A DNA stretch of 49,099 nt from an uncultured Bacteroidales bacterium (lineage in GTDB: Bacteria > Bacteroidota > Bacteroidia > Bacteroidales > Bacteroidaceae). Position numbers and translations under genes: made by a program. Positions 26,087-34,665 of the stretch are shown one piece after another (positions within the stretch are counted from its first letter, which is position 1; each line of letters starts with the position of its first letter). The DNA lies in NCBI GenBank assembly GCA_902778265.1, contig CACYXI010000033.1, positions 1 through 49,099 on the forward strand, written 5' to 3'. Under the pieces are notes generated by a model, which ran no database searches, was not told where the DNA came from, and saw only the letters and a list, made by a program, of their open reading frames with translations.

Positions 26087-26767
26087 ATGGAAATCAAGAA
26101 GTCTGAATTTAAGATCAGCTCGGCAAAGATATCCCAATGCCCGAAAGACGACCTCATGGAGTTTGCCTTCATAGGCAGAAGTAACGTTGGTAAGTCAAGC
26201 CTTATCAACATGCTTTGCAATCACAAGAACCTTGCAAAGACATCAGCCACACCGGGCAAGACTCTCCTCATCAACCACTTCCTAATCGAGTCAAAGCCAA
26301 CACCCAACACCCAACACCCAACACCCACTAACACCCAACACCCAACACCCAACACCCACCAATGGTACCTCATCGACCTTCCTGGCTATGGTTTTGCTAA
26401 GCGCTCAAAGAAAGTGCAGGACGACATCGAGAACATGATTTCCACCTACATCCTCAAGCGCGAGCAATTGGTCAACGTGTTCCTTCTCATCGACATCCGT
26501 CACGACCCACAGAAGATAGACCGCGAGTTCATGGACTGGCTTGGCGAGAATGGCATCCCTTTCTCCATCGTCTTCACCAAGGCCGACAAACTCGGTCCTG
26601 TAAAAGCGCGTCAGAATGCGGAGAAGTACCTCAAAACCCTCCTCGATGTCTGGGAAGAACTCCCACCTTATTTTATTACATCTTCAGAGAAGAGACAAGG
26701 TAGGGATGAGATTCTAAATTATATTGAGCAAATCCTAAACCAGACCCACCCCCAGCCCCTCCCATAA
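26087..26767 (+). CDS. engB: Ribosome biogenesis GTP-binding protein EngB/YsxC with a repeat-derived insertion
   Basis: EngB (YihA/YsxC) is an essential GTPase in 50S subunit assembly. G1 is GRSNVGKSS (30-38), G2 is around SATPGKT (53-59), G3 is DLPG (97-100), G4 is TKAD in [10 protein letters not shown] and G5 is in FITSSEK. Between the beta strand after G2 (NHFLIE) and the G3 strand ([10 protein letters not shown]) about 22 extra residues rich in Pro-Thr-Asn-Gln-His (71-92) are inserted, encoded by a tandem repeat. The last residues NQTHPQPLP and the stop codon lie in the left end of an A element. At 226 residues it is longer than usual (about 200). The frame and motifs are intact, so it is likely functional. 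Confidence 0.95.
   Translation: MEIKKSEFKISSAKISQCPKDDLMEFAFIGRSNVGKSSLINMLCNHKNLAKTSATPGKTLLINHFLIESKPTPNTQHPTPTNTQHPTPNTHQWYLIDLPGYGFAKRSKKVQDDIENMISTYILKREQLVNVFLLIDIRHDPQKIDREFMDWLGENGIPFSIVFTKADKLGPVKARQNAEKYLKTLLDVWEELPPYFITSSEKRQGRDEILNYIEQILNQTHPQPLP
26297..26360. repeat. CAACACC tandem repeat inside engB
   Basis: About eight units of CAACACC (period 7, with one ACTAACACC variant) lie in frame inside engB. The complementary strand carries repeated GGGTGTT, also a possible G-quadruplex former. Because 7 is not a multiple of 3, unit gain or loss would shift the frame. Confidence 0.9.
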
Positions 26768-27093
26768 AGGGAGGGGAGTAGATACATTCTTCTAATCAAA
26801 AGGGGATATGGTCTATTCCATAAGTAAATAGTCAAAAATTTTATAATCAAGAATTAGAGAATTTGAGAATTTTCTTTTTGAATTTAAAAGAATTTGAGAA
26901 AGGTCGCTTACGCTCCCGTTAATCACGGCAACTACCGATGCTACGCAAGTAGCAAAAATTCTCTCTTTCGCATTAATTCAAAAATCTCTAATTCTTGATA
27001 AAAAAAGTAACATTAGCATTCTCCGTTAACCACCTCTGCGGGATAAAAAGTAACTACTCCCCTCCCTTTATGGGAGGGGTAAGGGGGTGGGTC
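26743..27093. repeat. A-family element, long copy with a nested B element
   Basis: The left end 26743-26779 (GACCCACCCCCAGCCCCTCC...) overlaps the 3' end of engB. The right end 27056-27093 (...GGGAGGGGTAAGGGGGTGGG, then TC) lies 6 bp before the ABC-F ATG. A complete B element (26841-27003) sits inside, which explains why this copy is 351 bp and the 9659 copy 165 bp; the shared A interior reads ACATTCTTC(A/T)AATCAAA near the left end and AAAGTAACTACTC at the right. Confidence 0.85.
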
Positions 27094-27099
27094 TTCTAT

Positions 27100-28938
27100 A
27101 TGCAACCACTACTCGACGTACAAAATATCAGCAAGCGATTCGGAGAGAGGATTCTCTTCGACAACATATCCTTCTCCATCGGCGAGGGACAACGTATCGG
27201 ACTCATAGCACAGAACGGAACAGGTAAGACTACCCTACTCTCCATGCTCTGTGGCGAGGAGAGCTGTGACTCTGGCGACATCATCTTCCGAAACGGCATC
27301 CGCGTGGGCTATCTCCGTCAGGAACCTAAGTTCCCTGAAGGCTCTACCGTCATGGAAGCCTGTTTCTCGGGCGTTGATCAGGATGACGATGCACAGCTAA
27401 AGGCAAAGCAAATCCTCACACAGCTACGCATCCGCGATTTCGATCAGCCTATGTCACAACTCAGCGGCGGTCAGCAGAAGCGTGTAGCCCTGGCACAGGC
27501 GCTTATCTCTAATCCCGACCTCCTCATCCTCGATGAGCCTACCAACCACCTCGACCTCGAAATGGTGGTATGGCTCGAAGGATTCCTCACACGTGGCAAC
27601 CGCACCCTACTCATGGTGACACACGACCGCTATTTCCTCGATAACGTGTGCTCCGTAATCCTCGAACTCGACGACCGCACCATCTACTCCTATCGCGGTT
27701 CCTACTCCTACTATCTCGAAAAGCGACAGGAGCGAATAGATGCCATGCGTGCCAATATCGAACATGCCAACAACCTATACCGTCGCGAACTGGAATGGAT
27801 GCGCCGTCAGCCACAGGCACGTGGTCACAAGGCACGCTATCGCGAAGAAGCTTTCTATGAGCTTGAGCGTGTTGCCAAGCAGAGAATTGAGGAAAGGCAG
27901 ATACGTCTCAAGGCATCTACCGTCTATATCGGCTCTAAGATCTTTGAATGTCAGTACGTATCAAAAGCATTCCCTGCACGCGAAGGTGATCCTACATCCG
28001 AGGGTAAGACGATCCTCGATAACTTCTACTATAACTTTGCCCGATTCGAGAAAATGGGCATAGTGGGCAACAACGGAACAGGCAAATCCACGTTCCTAAA
28101 GCTACTTCTCGGCATAGAGCCTGTCGATTCTGGCAAATTTGATATCGGCGAGACCGTCCGTTTCGGCTATTTCTCACAAGAAGGTCTCCAGTTCGACGAG
28201 TCGCAAAAGGTTATTGATATCATTCGCGACATAGCCGACTACATAGACCTCGGACAAGGCCGTCACCTCACCGCCTCACAGTTCCTTCAGCACTTCCTCT
28301 TCACACCCGAACAGCAGTATAACTATGTATATAAGCTTTCTGGTGGCGAGAAGCGCAAGCTCTATCTCTGCACGGTACTGATGAAGAACCCTAACTTCCT
28401 CGTGCTCGACGAGCCTACCAACGACCTTGACATCAAGACTCTCCAGATTCTCGAGGAATACCTTCAAGACTTCCCTGGCTGTGTCATCGTGGTTAGTCAC
28501 GACCGTTACTTTATGGATAAGGTTGTTGATCACCTTCTCGTCTTCCAAGGTGAGGGCAAGATAAAGGATTTCCCTGGCAACTATACTCAGTATCGCGAAT
28601 GGCAGAAGCTACAGCCAAAAGCAGAAGCCCCAGCCAAGAATAGCACCTCCCTCAGTTCTGTCGGAAGCAGTTCGTCAGCCTCACCTAAGAGCGGCTCTCG
28701 CGACCCTAACGCAGCACCTCCAAAGCGTAAGCTCACCTATAAGGAGCGCATAGAGTTCGCCCAGTTAGAGAAAGACATCGAGGCTCTCACGGCAGAGAAG
28801 ACGCAGATAGAGGAAGCCCTCAGTTCTGGCACTATCGACGTTGCCAAGATAACGGAGCTCAGCAAGCGCCTCCCTCTCCTCAACGATGAACTAGACGAGA
28901 AAGAAATGCGTTGGCTCGAATTGTCAGAGTTCGCGTAA
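27100..28938 (+). CDS. ABC-F family ATPase, Uup-like
   Basis: The 612-residue product from ATG 27100 has two ABC domains on one chain and no membrane part. The first has LIAQNGTGKTTL, LSGGQQKRVALAQAL and LLILDEPTNHLDLEMV; the second has IVGNNGTGKSTFL, LSGGEKRKLYLCTVL and FLVLDEPTNDLDI. The inter-domain linker (ERIDAMRANIEHANNLYRRELEWMRRQPQARG) and a C-terminal coiled coil (KDIEALTAEKTQIEEAL) after a Ser-rich linker point to the Uup branch. ABC-F proteins act on ribosomes. The frame extends to 26995 upstream, but that part ([15 protein letters not shown]) is only repeat translated, and the ATG 6 bp after the G-rich end fits the conserved MQPLLDVQNISKRFG start. Confidence 0.93.
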   Translation: MQPLLDVQNISKRFGERILFDNISFSIGEGQRIGLIAQNGTGKTTLLSMLCGEESCDSGDIIFRNGIRVGYLRQEPKFPEGSTVMEACFSGVDQDDDAQLKAKQILTQLRIRDFDQPMSQLSGGQQKRVALAQALISNPDLLILDEPTNHLDLEMVVWLEGFLTRGNRTLLMVTHDRYFLDNVCSVILELDDRTIYSYRGSYSYYLEKRQERIDAMRANIEHANNLYRRELEWMRRQPQARGHKARYREEAFYELERVAKQRIEERQIRLKASTVYIGSKIFECQYVSKAFPAREGDPTSEGKTILDNFYYNFARFEKMGIVGNNGTGKSTFLKLLLGIEPVDSGKFDIGETVRFGYFSQEGLQFDESQKVIDIIRDIADYIDLGQGRHLTASQFLQHFLFTPEQQYNYVYKLSGGEKRKLYLCTVLMKNPNFLVLDEPTNDLDIKTLQILEEYLQDFPGCVIVVSHDRYFMDKVVDHLLVFQGEGKIKDFPGNYTQYREWQKLQPKAEAPAKNSTSLSSVGSSSSASPKSGSRDPNAAPPKRKLTYKERIEFAQLEKDIEALTAEKTQIEEALSSGTIDVAKITELSKRLPLLNDELDEKEMRWLELSEFA

Positions 28939-29476
28939 AGCGCTGGCTTTCAATAAAATTATTCACGATGGCCAGAAAATTCAACTCAGAAAATTGAAAT
29001 TTTTAACGCACCTTTGGTGTTTGAACTGACAATAATTGCCAATCTGCGCAATCTTTGACCAATAAAAATAATTTAATGTGAATTAAACGAATTCTAAATA
29101 TCCTATAAAAGCACCTTACGGTGCTCTGGCTTTCAAGAAAATTCCCGACGATGACCAAAAAATTTGTTCCAGAAAATTATATTTTTTAGAACGCGAAGAC
29201 GCGGAGTCACAAAGTTTTTTGAACAGGGAAAGAGAGATCATCTCTGTGACTCTGTGTGATAAAAAATCATCCACATTTAGGCGATAAACATTTTCTTTTT
29301 TTCACACAGAGCCACAGAGACACAGAGTAATTTTGAACACGAAAGACACGGAAAGAACGTTCGACATATTGAAAAAATTAATGCGAAATTAATGTGGAAT
29401 TCATGGAAATTAATGTTTTCTCACAAAGTGAAACATATAATACCACATTAATAACACATTAATATCGCATTAATTT
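28939..29476. repeat. Non-coding block of E, F-like and C elements
   Basis: In order: an E core at 28958-29000 (CACGATGGCCAGAAAATTCA), an AACTGACAATAATTGCCAAT stretch at 29025-29060 that is also found beside B elements at 40255 and 41461, a GCACCTTACGGTGC hairpin (29111-29124), a second E copy 29131-29220, an ACACAGAG.. inverted pair (29240-29330) and a C palindrome 29377-29476. No gene was found. Confidence 0.8.
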
Positions 29477-29496
29477 TCTATACACCAACAAAATTT

Positions 29497-29710
29497 ATAA
29501 GTCCTGAAGGGACGGTATATCATAGGATAGGGTGCAACCCTATCTATTCACGTAGATTGAGGGCAAAAGCCCTGTATGGGCGACATAATTCCATGTTTCT
29601 CAGCATGATATGAAATTATATCGCACCTACGGCGCTCTTGGGAATATGAATGTCTATGATACGTGGGTTGCACCCACGCCTATATTATTTCGCCTTTACA
29701 AGGCTTCTCA
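29497..29710 (+). repeat. D-family hairpin array
   Basis: A string of small stems: GTCCTGAAGGGAC, ATAGGGTGCAACCCTAT, AGGGCAAAAGCCCT, a CATAATTCCAT...ATGAAATTAT pair, and CGTGGGTTGCACCCACG. Near-identical copies are 31889-32105 (same strand), 34375-34590 and 47665-47885 (opposite strand). Confidence 0.85.
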
Positions 29711-29749
29711 TCCGTATAGGTAGAATCTTTTCCATTATTTATTCATGCT

Positions 29750-30012
29750 ACGCAAAACTGTCTGGAAGACAGTACTATGAGTAACCCCGTACATACGAGT
29801 GAAACGAGGATGTGCGGGGATTAATCCCATATTCACCTTCTTCTGCCTGGAAGGCAGTACATCGCAAAAAATAATGTATGAAAATCAATCATGTACAGCC
29901 TTCCAGGCTGGAAGAGGTAGAGGTTGTTTCCTGTCCGAGGGCATCCTCTCCTTCGTCGAGTATGCACCTCGGTTACTCATAGTATTGCCTTCCAGGCAAT
30001 TAGTTGAACATT
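29750..30012. repeat. CTTCCAG-type hairpin array upstream of the phosphatase
   Basis: The outer arms CTGGAAGACAGTACTATGAG.. (29764-29788) and the complement GGTTACTCATAGTATTGCCT.. (29971-29995) enclose further stems (CTGCCTGGAAGGCAG, AGCCTTCCAGGCT). A 263-nt frame across it (29799-30062) is repeat sequence and was not called. Confidence 0.8.
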
Positions 30013-30104
30013 TTTTATCTAACCTCCGAAAGAAGAAATATCAATTATTTGTGCGTATCTGACAACTTCTCGATAATAATTGCACGTTTTTGAGATTTTA
30101 TTTG

Positions 30105-30112
30105 TACCTTTG
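30105..30112 (+). promoter_or_regulatory. -7 box before the acid phosphatase gene
   Basis: TACCTTTG, with a possible TTGC -33 box at 30080-30083 (21-bp spacer), 77 bp before the ATG. Confidence 0.6.
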
Positions 30113-30189
30113 CACCCTGTAAAACGAAACGTGCGGAAATACCTCGCACATTATCCCATTACAAACAATACCACTTATTTCAAATAATA

Positions 30190-31746
30190 ATGAAAAAATT
30201 ATTACAGATGGCAGTAGTCGCCCTGTTGGCTACAACAAACGTTTCGGCTCAGAGCGATGCCGTGACACCGTATTTCACAACCGATGAACTTCCTAACCTC
30301 ATCAAATGTCTGCCTGCTCCACCTGATACCACCGGTGCAGAGTTCTACTACGACATTATGCAGTATATGTGGGGTAAGGAACAGCGTCTTGACCCAAAGC
30401 GTGAAGCCATAGCGCGACGCGATGCCGTATGGTCATACGACAACCTGTTTGCTGAGTTCAACATTCCCCTCGGACTCACTATTTCAAGAACCGAGACACC
30501 AGAGATTTGGAAACTGCTTGAGACAAGTCTCGTGACAACCGACCAGATGCGAGTAGCGCCAAAGAAGTTCTACGCTCGCAAGCGACCTTACATTCGTTTT
30601 CATGAGCATATCCTGACTTGGCAGGCAGAAGAGGATGAGGATGAATTAGGTCTGGAGGGTAGCTATCCATCAGGACACACAGCACGTGGCTGGACCACCG
30701 CCCTTCTGCTCTCAGAGATAGCTCCAAGTCGTGCCGACACTATTCTGGCTCGTGGCTATATGTACGGCGAGAGTCGCGTGATAGTAGGTGCTCACTGGCA
30801 GAGCGACATTGATGCTACCCGACTTGGTGCCGGTATCGGCTATATGCGCTTGCAGACAAGTGCTGCATTCCAGGAGCAGATGAAGAAGGCACAACAGGAA
30901 TATACCAAGCTGACCGGTGTTGCGATGGTGCCAAGCGTAACTGACAATATGGTGCGCGAGGGTTGCGACTACTACTATACTCGCAACGAGATGCCTGATA
31001 TGCGCAAGTTCCTCCCTGCCCCTCCAGATACCATCGGCAATAAGTTCACACGCGACATTATGCGTTATATGTGGGGTAAGAGTATGCGCAAGACCGAGAG
31101 AGGTGACTTAGCGCATAGCGATGCTACATACGGCGTGGATTACATCATGCAGGAGTACAGCGAGCCATTCGGTCTGCAAATGTCAAAGGAAAATACGCCT
31201 GAGATCTACAAGCTTCTCGTAGATGGTACCGCAAGCTGTGACAGCATCTGCCATGATCCTAAGGTGTTCTACGGCCGTCGCCGTCCGTTCATGCGTTTCC
31301 AGGAGCCATCACTAAAGCCAGAGGATGAAGAGGAACTGTCAAAGAACGGTTCATATCCTTCAGGTCACACCATCCTTGGCTGGAGTTCAGCCCTTCTTCT
31401 TTCAGAGGTAAACCCTGCAAAAGCTGACACATTGATGGCACGTGGCCACATGTATGGCGAGAGTCGCGTGATAGTAGGTGCTCACTGGCAGAGCGATGTT
31501 GATGCCGGTCGCCTTGCTGCTACTGCTGCATACGCCAAGATTCACAACAGCGCACGTTTCCGTGAGCAGATGAAGAAGGCACAGCAGGAGTTCGCAGAAA
31601 AGACAGGTCTCAGCACTGGTGCAAAAGCCGTTTCCTTGCCAAAGAAACAGGCCTCATCACAAGCCTATCGCCTTGACGGCACTCCAGCAAAGGAGATGAC
31701 GCAAGGGATTTACATCAAGGATGGAAGCAAGACCTTGGTGGACTAA
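30190..31746 (+). CDS. Tandem class A acid phosphatase (PAP2 superfamily), two catalytic domains
   Basis: The 518-residue secreted protein (signal peptide to about residue 20, NVSAQ) has two consecutive PhoN/PhoC-type domains. Domain 1 (about 22-250) has the phosphatase signature K125-x6-R132-P133, P160-S-G-H163 and S195-R196...H202...D206. Domain 2 (about 255-470) has K358-x6-R365-P366, P390-S-G-H393 and S425-R426...H432...D436. Both sites are complete. A 41-bp stretch around the last motif is identical at DNA level (30766-30806 and 31456-31496), a sign of recent duplication or gene conversion. The last 25 residues (YRLDGTPAKEMTQGIYIKDG, then SKTLVD) resemble the final strand of a type IX secretion sorting domain. 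It should hydrolyse phosphomonoesters at the cell surface or periplasm. Confidence 0.92.
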   Translation: MKKLLQMAVVALLATTNVSAQSDAVTPYFTTDELPNLIKCLPAPPDTTGAEFYYDIMQYMWGKEQRLDPKREAIARRDAVWSYDNLFAEFNIPLGLTISRTETPEIWKLLETSLVTTDQMRVAPKKFYARKRPYIRFHEHILTWQAEEDEDELGLEGSYPSGHTARGWTTALLLSEIAPSRADTILARGYMYGESRVIVGAHWQSDIDATRLGAGIGYMRLQTSAAFQEQMKKAQQEYTKLTGVAMVPSVTDNMVREGCDYYYTRNEMPDMRKFLPAPPDTIGNKFTRDIMRYMWGKSMRKTERGDLAHSDATYGVDYIMQEYSEPFGLQMSKENTPEIYKLLVDGTASCDSICHDPKVFYGRRRPFMRFQEPSLKPEDEEELSKNGSYPSGHTILGWSSALLLSEVNPAKADTLMARGHMYGESRVIVGAHWQSDVDAGRLAATAAYAKIHNSARFREQMKKAQQEFAEKTGLSTGAKAVSLPKKQASSQAYRLDGTPAKEMTQGIYIKDGSKTLVD

Positions 31747-31771
31747 GCTTTAGCAAGCTTTACGACTGAAA

Positions 31772-32105
31772 AATTAATGCGATATTAATGTGGTATTAAC
31801 GCGGTATTATATGTTCACTCCGTGAGGAAACATTAACTACCACGAATGTCACATTAATATTGCATTAATTTTTCTGTATAGTGATAAAACTTACAAGTCC
31901 TGAAGGGACGGCATATCATAGGATGAGGGTGCAACCCTATCTATTCACGTAGATTGAGGGCAAAAGCCCTGTATGGGCGACATAATTCCATATTTCTCGG
32001 CATGACATGAAATTATTTCGCACCTACGGCGCTATTGGGTATGAGTAATAGCGACACGTGGGTTACACCCACGCCTATATTATTTCGCCTTTCCAAGGCT
32101 TTTAA
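31772..32105 (+). repeat. C palindrome plus D array, direct repeat of 29377-29710
   Basis: 31772-31872 is a C palindrome (ATTAATGCGAT, ATTAATGTGGT, ATTAACGCGGT units then inverted units). 31889-32105 is a D array nearly identical to 29497-29710. The same pair in the same order and orientation lies before the phosphatase gene. Confidence 0.85.
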
Positions 32106-32116
32106 CCTTACAAGTC

Positions 32117-32345
32117 GAAAAACTTTGTGACTCCGTGTCTCTGCGTTCTAAAAAATTTTAATTTTCTGAACCAAATTTTCTGGTCATCATCGCTAATTTT
32201 CTTGAAAGTCCCAAGGAGCGTAAGCTCCTAACAAATCCTTTTGGAAAGCCTTGCGACGGATGTCGCTCTGTAATTTACGGGTCTTTTTGACAATTTACTT
32301 TCAAAAGCCACGAGCACCACAAGGTGCTCTTTCTGTTTCTACAGC
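32117..32345 (-). repeat. E-family copy and GGTGCTC hairpin, inverted relative to 29111-29220
   Basis: 32117-32207 is the reverse complement, with scattered differences, of 29131-29220 (GTCACAAAGTTTTT...CAGAAAAT...ATTTTCTTGAAAG). A GAGCACCACAAGGTGCTC stem (32310-32327) mirrors the GCACCTTACGGTGC stem at 29111. Together they bracket the phosphatase and its inner direct repeats. Confidence 0.75.
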
Positions 32346-32351
32346 CCACAC

Positions 32352-34256
32352 TTACGCATAGCTGTGCATTCCTCCCAACAGGAAGTTAACCCCGAAATAC
32401 GTGATGAGAACGACGAGGAAGGAGATCACCATATAGATGTGATAGAAATGTGGCTTGCGGAAGATGCCGACAGATGCCTTGTGGAGCGGTACGGCATAGA
32501 CCATGAGAGTGATGAGAGCCCACGATTCCTTTGGATCCCACGACCAGTAATTTCCCCACGATACGTTAGCCCAGACGGCACCAAGGAAAATGCCTATGGC
32601 AAGAAGGAAGACGGCAGGATAGAGCAGCAACTGCGAAAGGGCGGTCAGCTTCTCCAGTTGCGAATTGTTTCTCTTCACCATTATCAGGACATAGATACCT
32701 AAGAGCATCTGCAAGGCAAAAAGAGCGTATGCGCACATCACCGTCATGACATGAACGGAGAGCAGAGGCGACTGGAGCACAGGCATCAGAGGCGTGATCT
32801 GCGAACCGCCTCCCGTCATCATAGCAACCAACAGACAACACAGGGCAGCGAGTGGTCCGATTAACAGGATGATACGTACCTTACGGAAAAAGAGGACGGT
32901 CATAACGAGCAGAACCCATGCCATGAACAACATCGTTTCATAGCCATTACTCAACGGAACATGCCCACTAAGCCACCAACGCAAACCGAGTTGGGCGGTG
33001 ATGAGCACAGGGAACTTGATACTACGCAGTTTGTTATAGAAAAGCTCCGCGTCCGTCTTGTTCTGAGAAGGCAAAAGATCCTCGCCTATCATCTCGCGCT
33101 GAAAGAGCTTTATCTTAGCAATGATCTCAAAGGCACGCTCACGCTGCCCAGTAACGATGCTCTCCGTGAGGAAGTCCATTGACTGCTTTATAAAAAACTG
33201 CTCCTTAACTGGTATCTGCCTCGGCAACACCTGACCGCCTGGCGAATACCAATTCACGTTTTCCCCTATACGATAGGGGAAGATTTTTGTGAACTGTCCG
33301 TTATAGAACATCTCCACAACGGCTTTCCGCTCCTCTGCCCCCTTGGGCTTCTTATTGTTGTGAAGCAGTTCCTTCTCCCACGGCATATAGTATATCATCC
33401 AACTGAAGAACACCTCATCGGCAGAATAGCCATTCCATGAGGCGCTACCCGTCATCTTCGTCACGAAATCGGTGGCAACTGTATTCAGCGGACAGATACG
33501 ATTGTTATAGAGCACGTTGATAGTACCCATACGATGCGCTATCTCCTTATCGATAACAGGCAACTGCTCTTCGGCATTAGCACTCACGCTGACCATGAGC
33601 AACACAAGCATCATAGCCTTACGATAGAGAGCACGCATCTGGGTATGGCGCGACAGTAAGGTGGCAATGATACCAACGAGCAACAGCAGATAGCCAACGT
33701 ATGTTATGGCGATGCCATAAGGGTCGTAGCTTACGCCTAACGAAACACCCTTTCCGTCAGAGTCATAGCTCTTCTGAAAGAGGCGATAGCCATCTATGTT
33801 TCCGATATGATTCATAGATACAGTAACCTCCTCACTACCACTACGGATAGTGCTCTGGTAGTCGAGCGGCGCATCAGTACCGGGATAGTTGATGATACGG
33901 AAATCTTTTAGTGTGATCTGGGTGGTAGGCGACAGTTGATGCGTGCGATCCACACGCAGATGTATGGTGTCTCTCTCAGCAAAGAGGTGCGTGGTCAATG
34001 CTCCAGCCAATATCACCACGAACGATCCATGCAACAACATCAATGCGACACGCTTATAGAGCCGTTGCTTCACGAGATAGGCAAGGGATGCGACCGTAAG
34101 CACAGCCCATAGCGCAGAGAACCACCATGCACCGTAGATATGCTCTCCCACAAACGGGGTGCCACGATACTTCTCTACAACAGTGGCAAACCCTATACAC
34201 ACTATGATGAGTGAGTATAGGGCGCCAATAAACCATTTATATTTACTATTTGACAA
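32352..34256 (-). CDS. ccsBA: Fused cytochrome c biogenesis protein CcsBA (haem lyase)
   Basis: The system II cytochrome c synthase exports haem and attaches it to CXXCH motifs outside the cytoplasmic membrane. This 634-residue protein joins a ResB/CcsB-like N-terminal part (several membrane segments, periplasmic loop about 95-190 with DTIHLRVDRTHQLSPTT and NHIGNIDGYRLFQ) to a CcsA-like C-terminal part with the tryptophan-rich haem motif WGNYWSWDPKESW at 567-579 and conserved His residues in SVHVMTVM and VPLHKASVG. A long extracytoplasmic region, about 235-440, separates them. It follows the di-heme cytochrome lipoprotein gene on the same strand, across a J/D repeat, and would supply its haem attachment. 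Confidence 0.92.
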   Translation of the reverse strand: MSNSKYKWFIGALYSLIIVCIGFATVVEKYRGTPFVGEHIYGAWWFSALWAVLTVASLAYLVKQRLYKRVALMLLHGSFVVILAGALTTHLFAERDTIHLRVDRTHQLSPTTQITLKDFRIINYPGTDAPLDYQSTIRSGSEEVTVSMNHIGNIDGYRLFQKSYDSDGKGVSLGVSYDPYGIAITYVGYLLLLVGIIATLLSRHTQMRALYRKAMMLVLLMVSVSANAEEQLPVIDKEIAHRMGTINVLYNNRICPLNTVATDFVTKMTGSASWNGYSADEVFFSWMIYYMPWEKELLHNNKKPKGAEERKAVVEMFYNGQFTKIFPYRIGENVNWYSPGGQVLPRQIPVKEQFFIKQSMDFLTESIVTGQRERAFEIIAKIKLFQREMIGEDLLPSQNKTDAELFYNKLRSIKFPVLITAQLGLRWWLSGHVPLSNGYETMLFMAWVLLVMTVLFFRKVRIILLIGPLAALCCLLVAMMTGGGSQITPLMPVLQSPLLSVHVMTVMCAYALFALQMLLGIYVLIMVKRNNSQLEKLTALSQLLLYPAVFLLAIGIFLGAVWANVSWGNYWSWDPKESWALITLMVYAVPLHKASVGIFRKPHFYHIYMVISFLVVLITYFGVNFLLGGMHSYA

Positions 34257-34261
34257 TTTAC

Positions 34262-34665
34262 TATTTACTGTTTAAATGAAAAATGAAAAGTGAAAAATGA
34301 AAAATACAAGTTACAATTATATGAAAAAACAAGTAAATGTACAGAATTATTTTTTTAATATGATGATAGGTTCCCGAAAAAGCCTTGTAAAGGCGAAATA
34401 ATATAGGCGTGGGTGCACCCCACGTTACATAAGCCATCATTCCACAAGAGCGCCGTAGGTGCGATATAATTTCATATCATGCTGAGAAACATGGAATTAT
34501 GACGCCCTGACAGGGCTTTTTTCTCAATCCACACCAATAGATAGGGGTACGCCCTATCCTATAATATGGCGTCCTTACAGGACTTGCAAGATGTTTTTCG
34601 AGAATTTATCACCACATTGAGTTATTATTTTATAATTTTTCATTTTTCACTTTTCATTTATCATT
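34262..34665. repeat. J-family arms enclosing a D array
   Basis: The outer arms are AATGAAAAATGAAAAGTG at 34274 and TTTTCATTTTTCACTTTTCA at 34637. The inside, 34375-34590, is a D array in reverse orientation (AAAGCCTTGTAAAGGCGAAA...TCCTTACAGGACTTGC). It separates ccsBA from the cytochrome gene. Confidence 0.8.

Noticed and set aside
29799-30062. Open frame of 87 codons on plus
   Set aside because: It is entirely translated hairpin-array repeat, with no family resemblance and no start signals.
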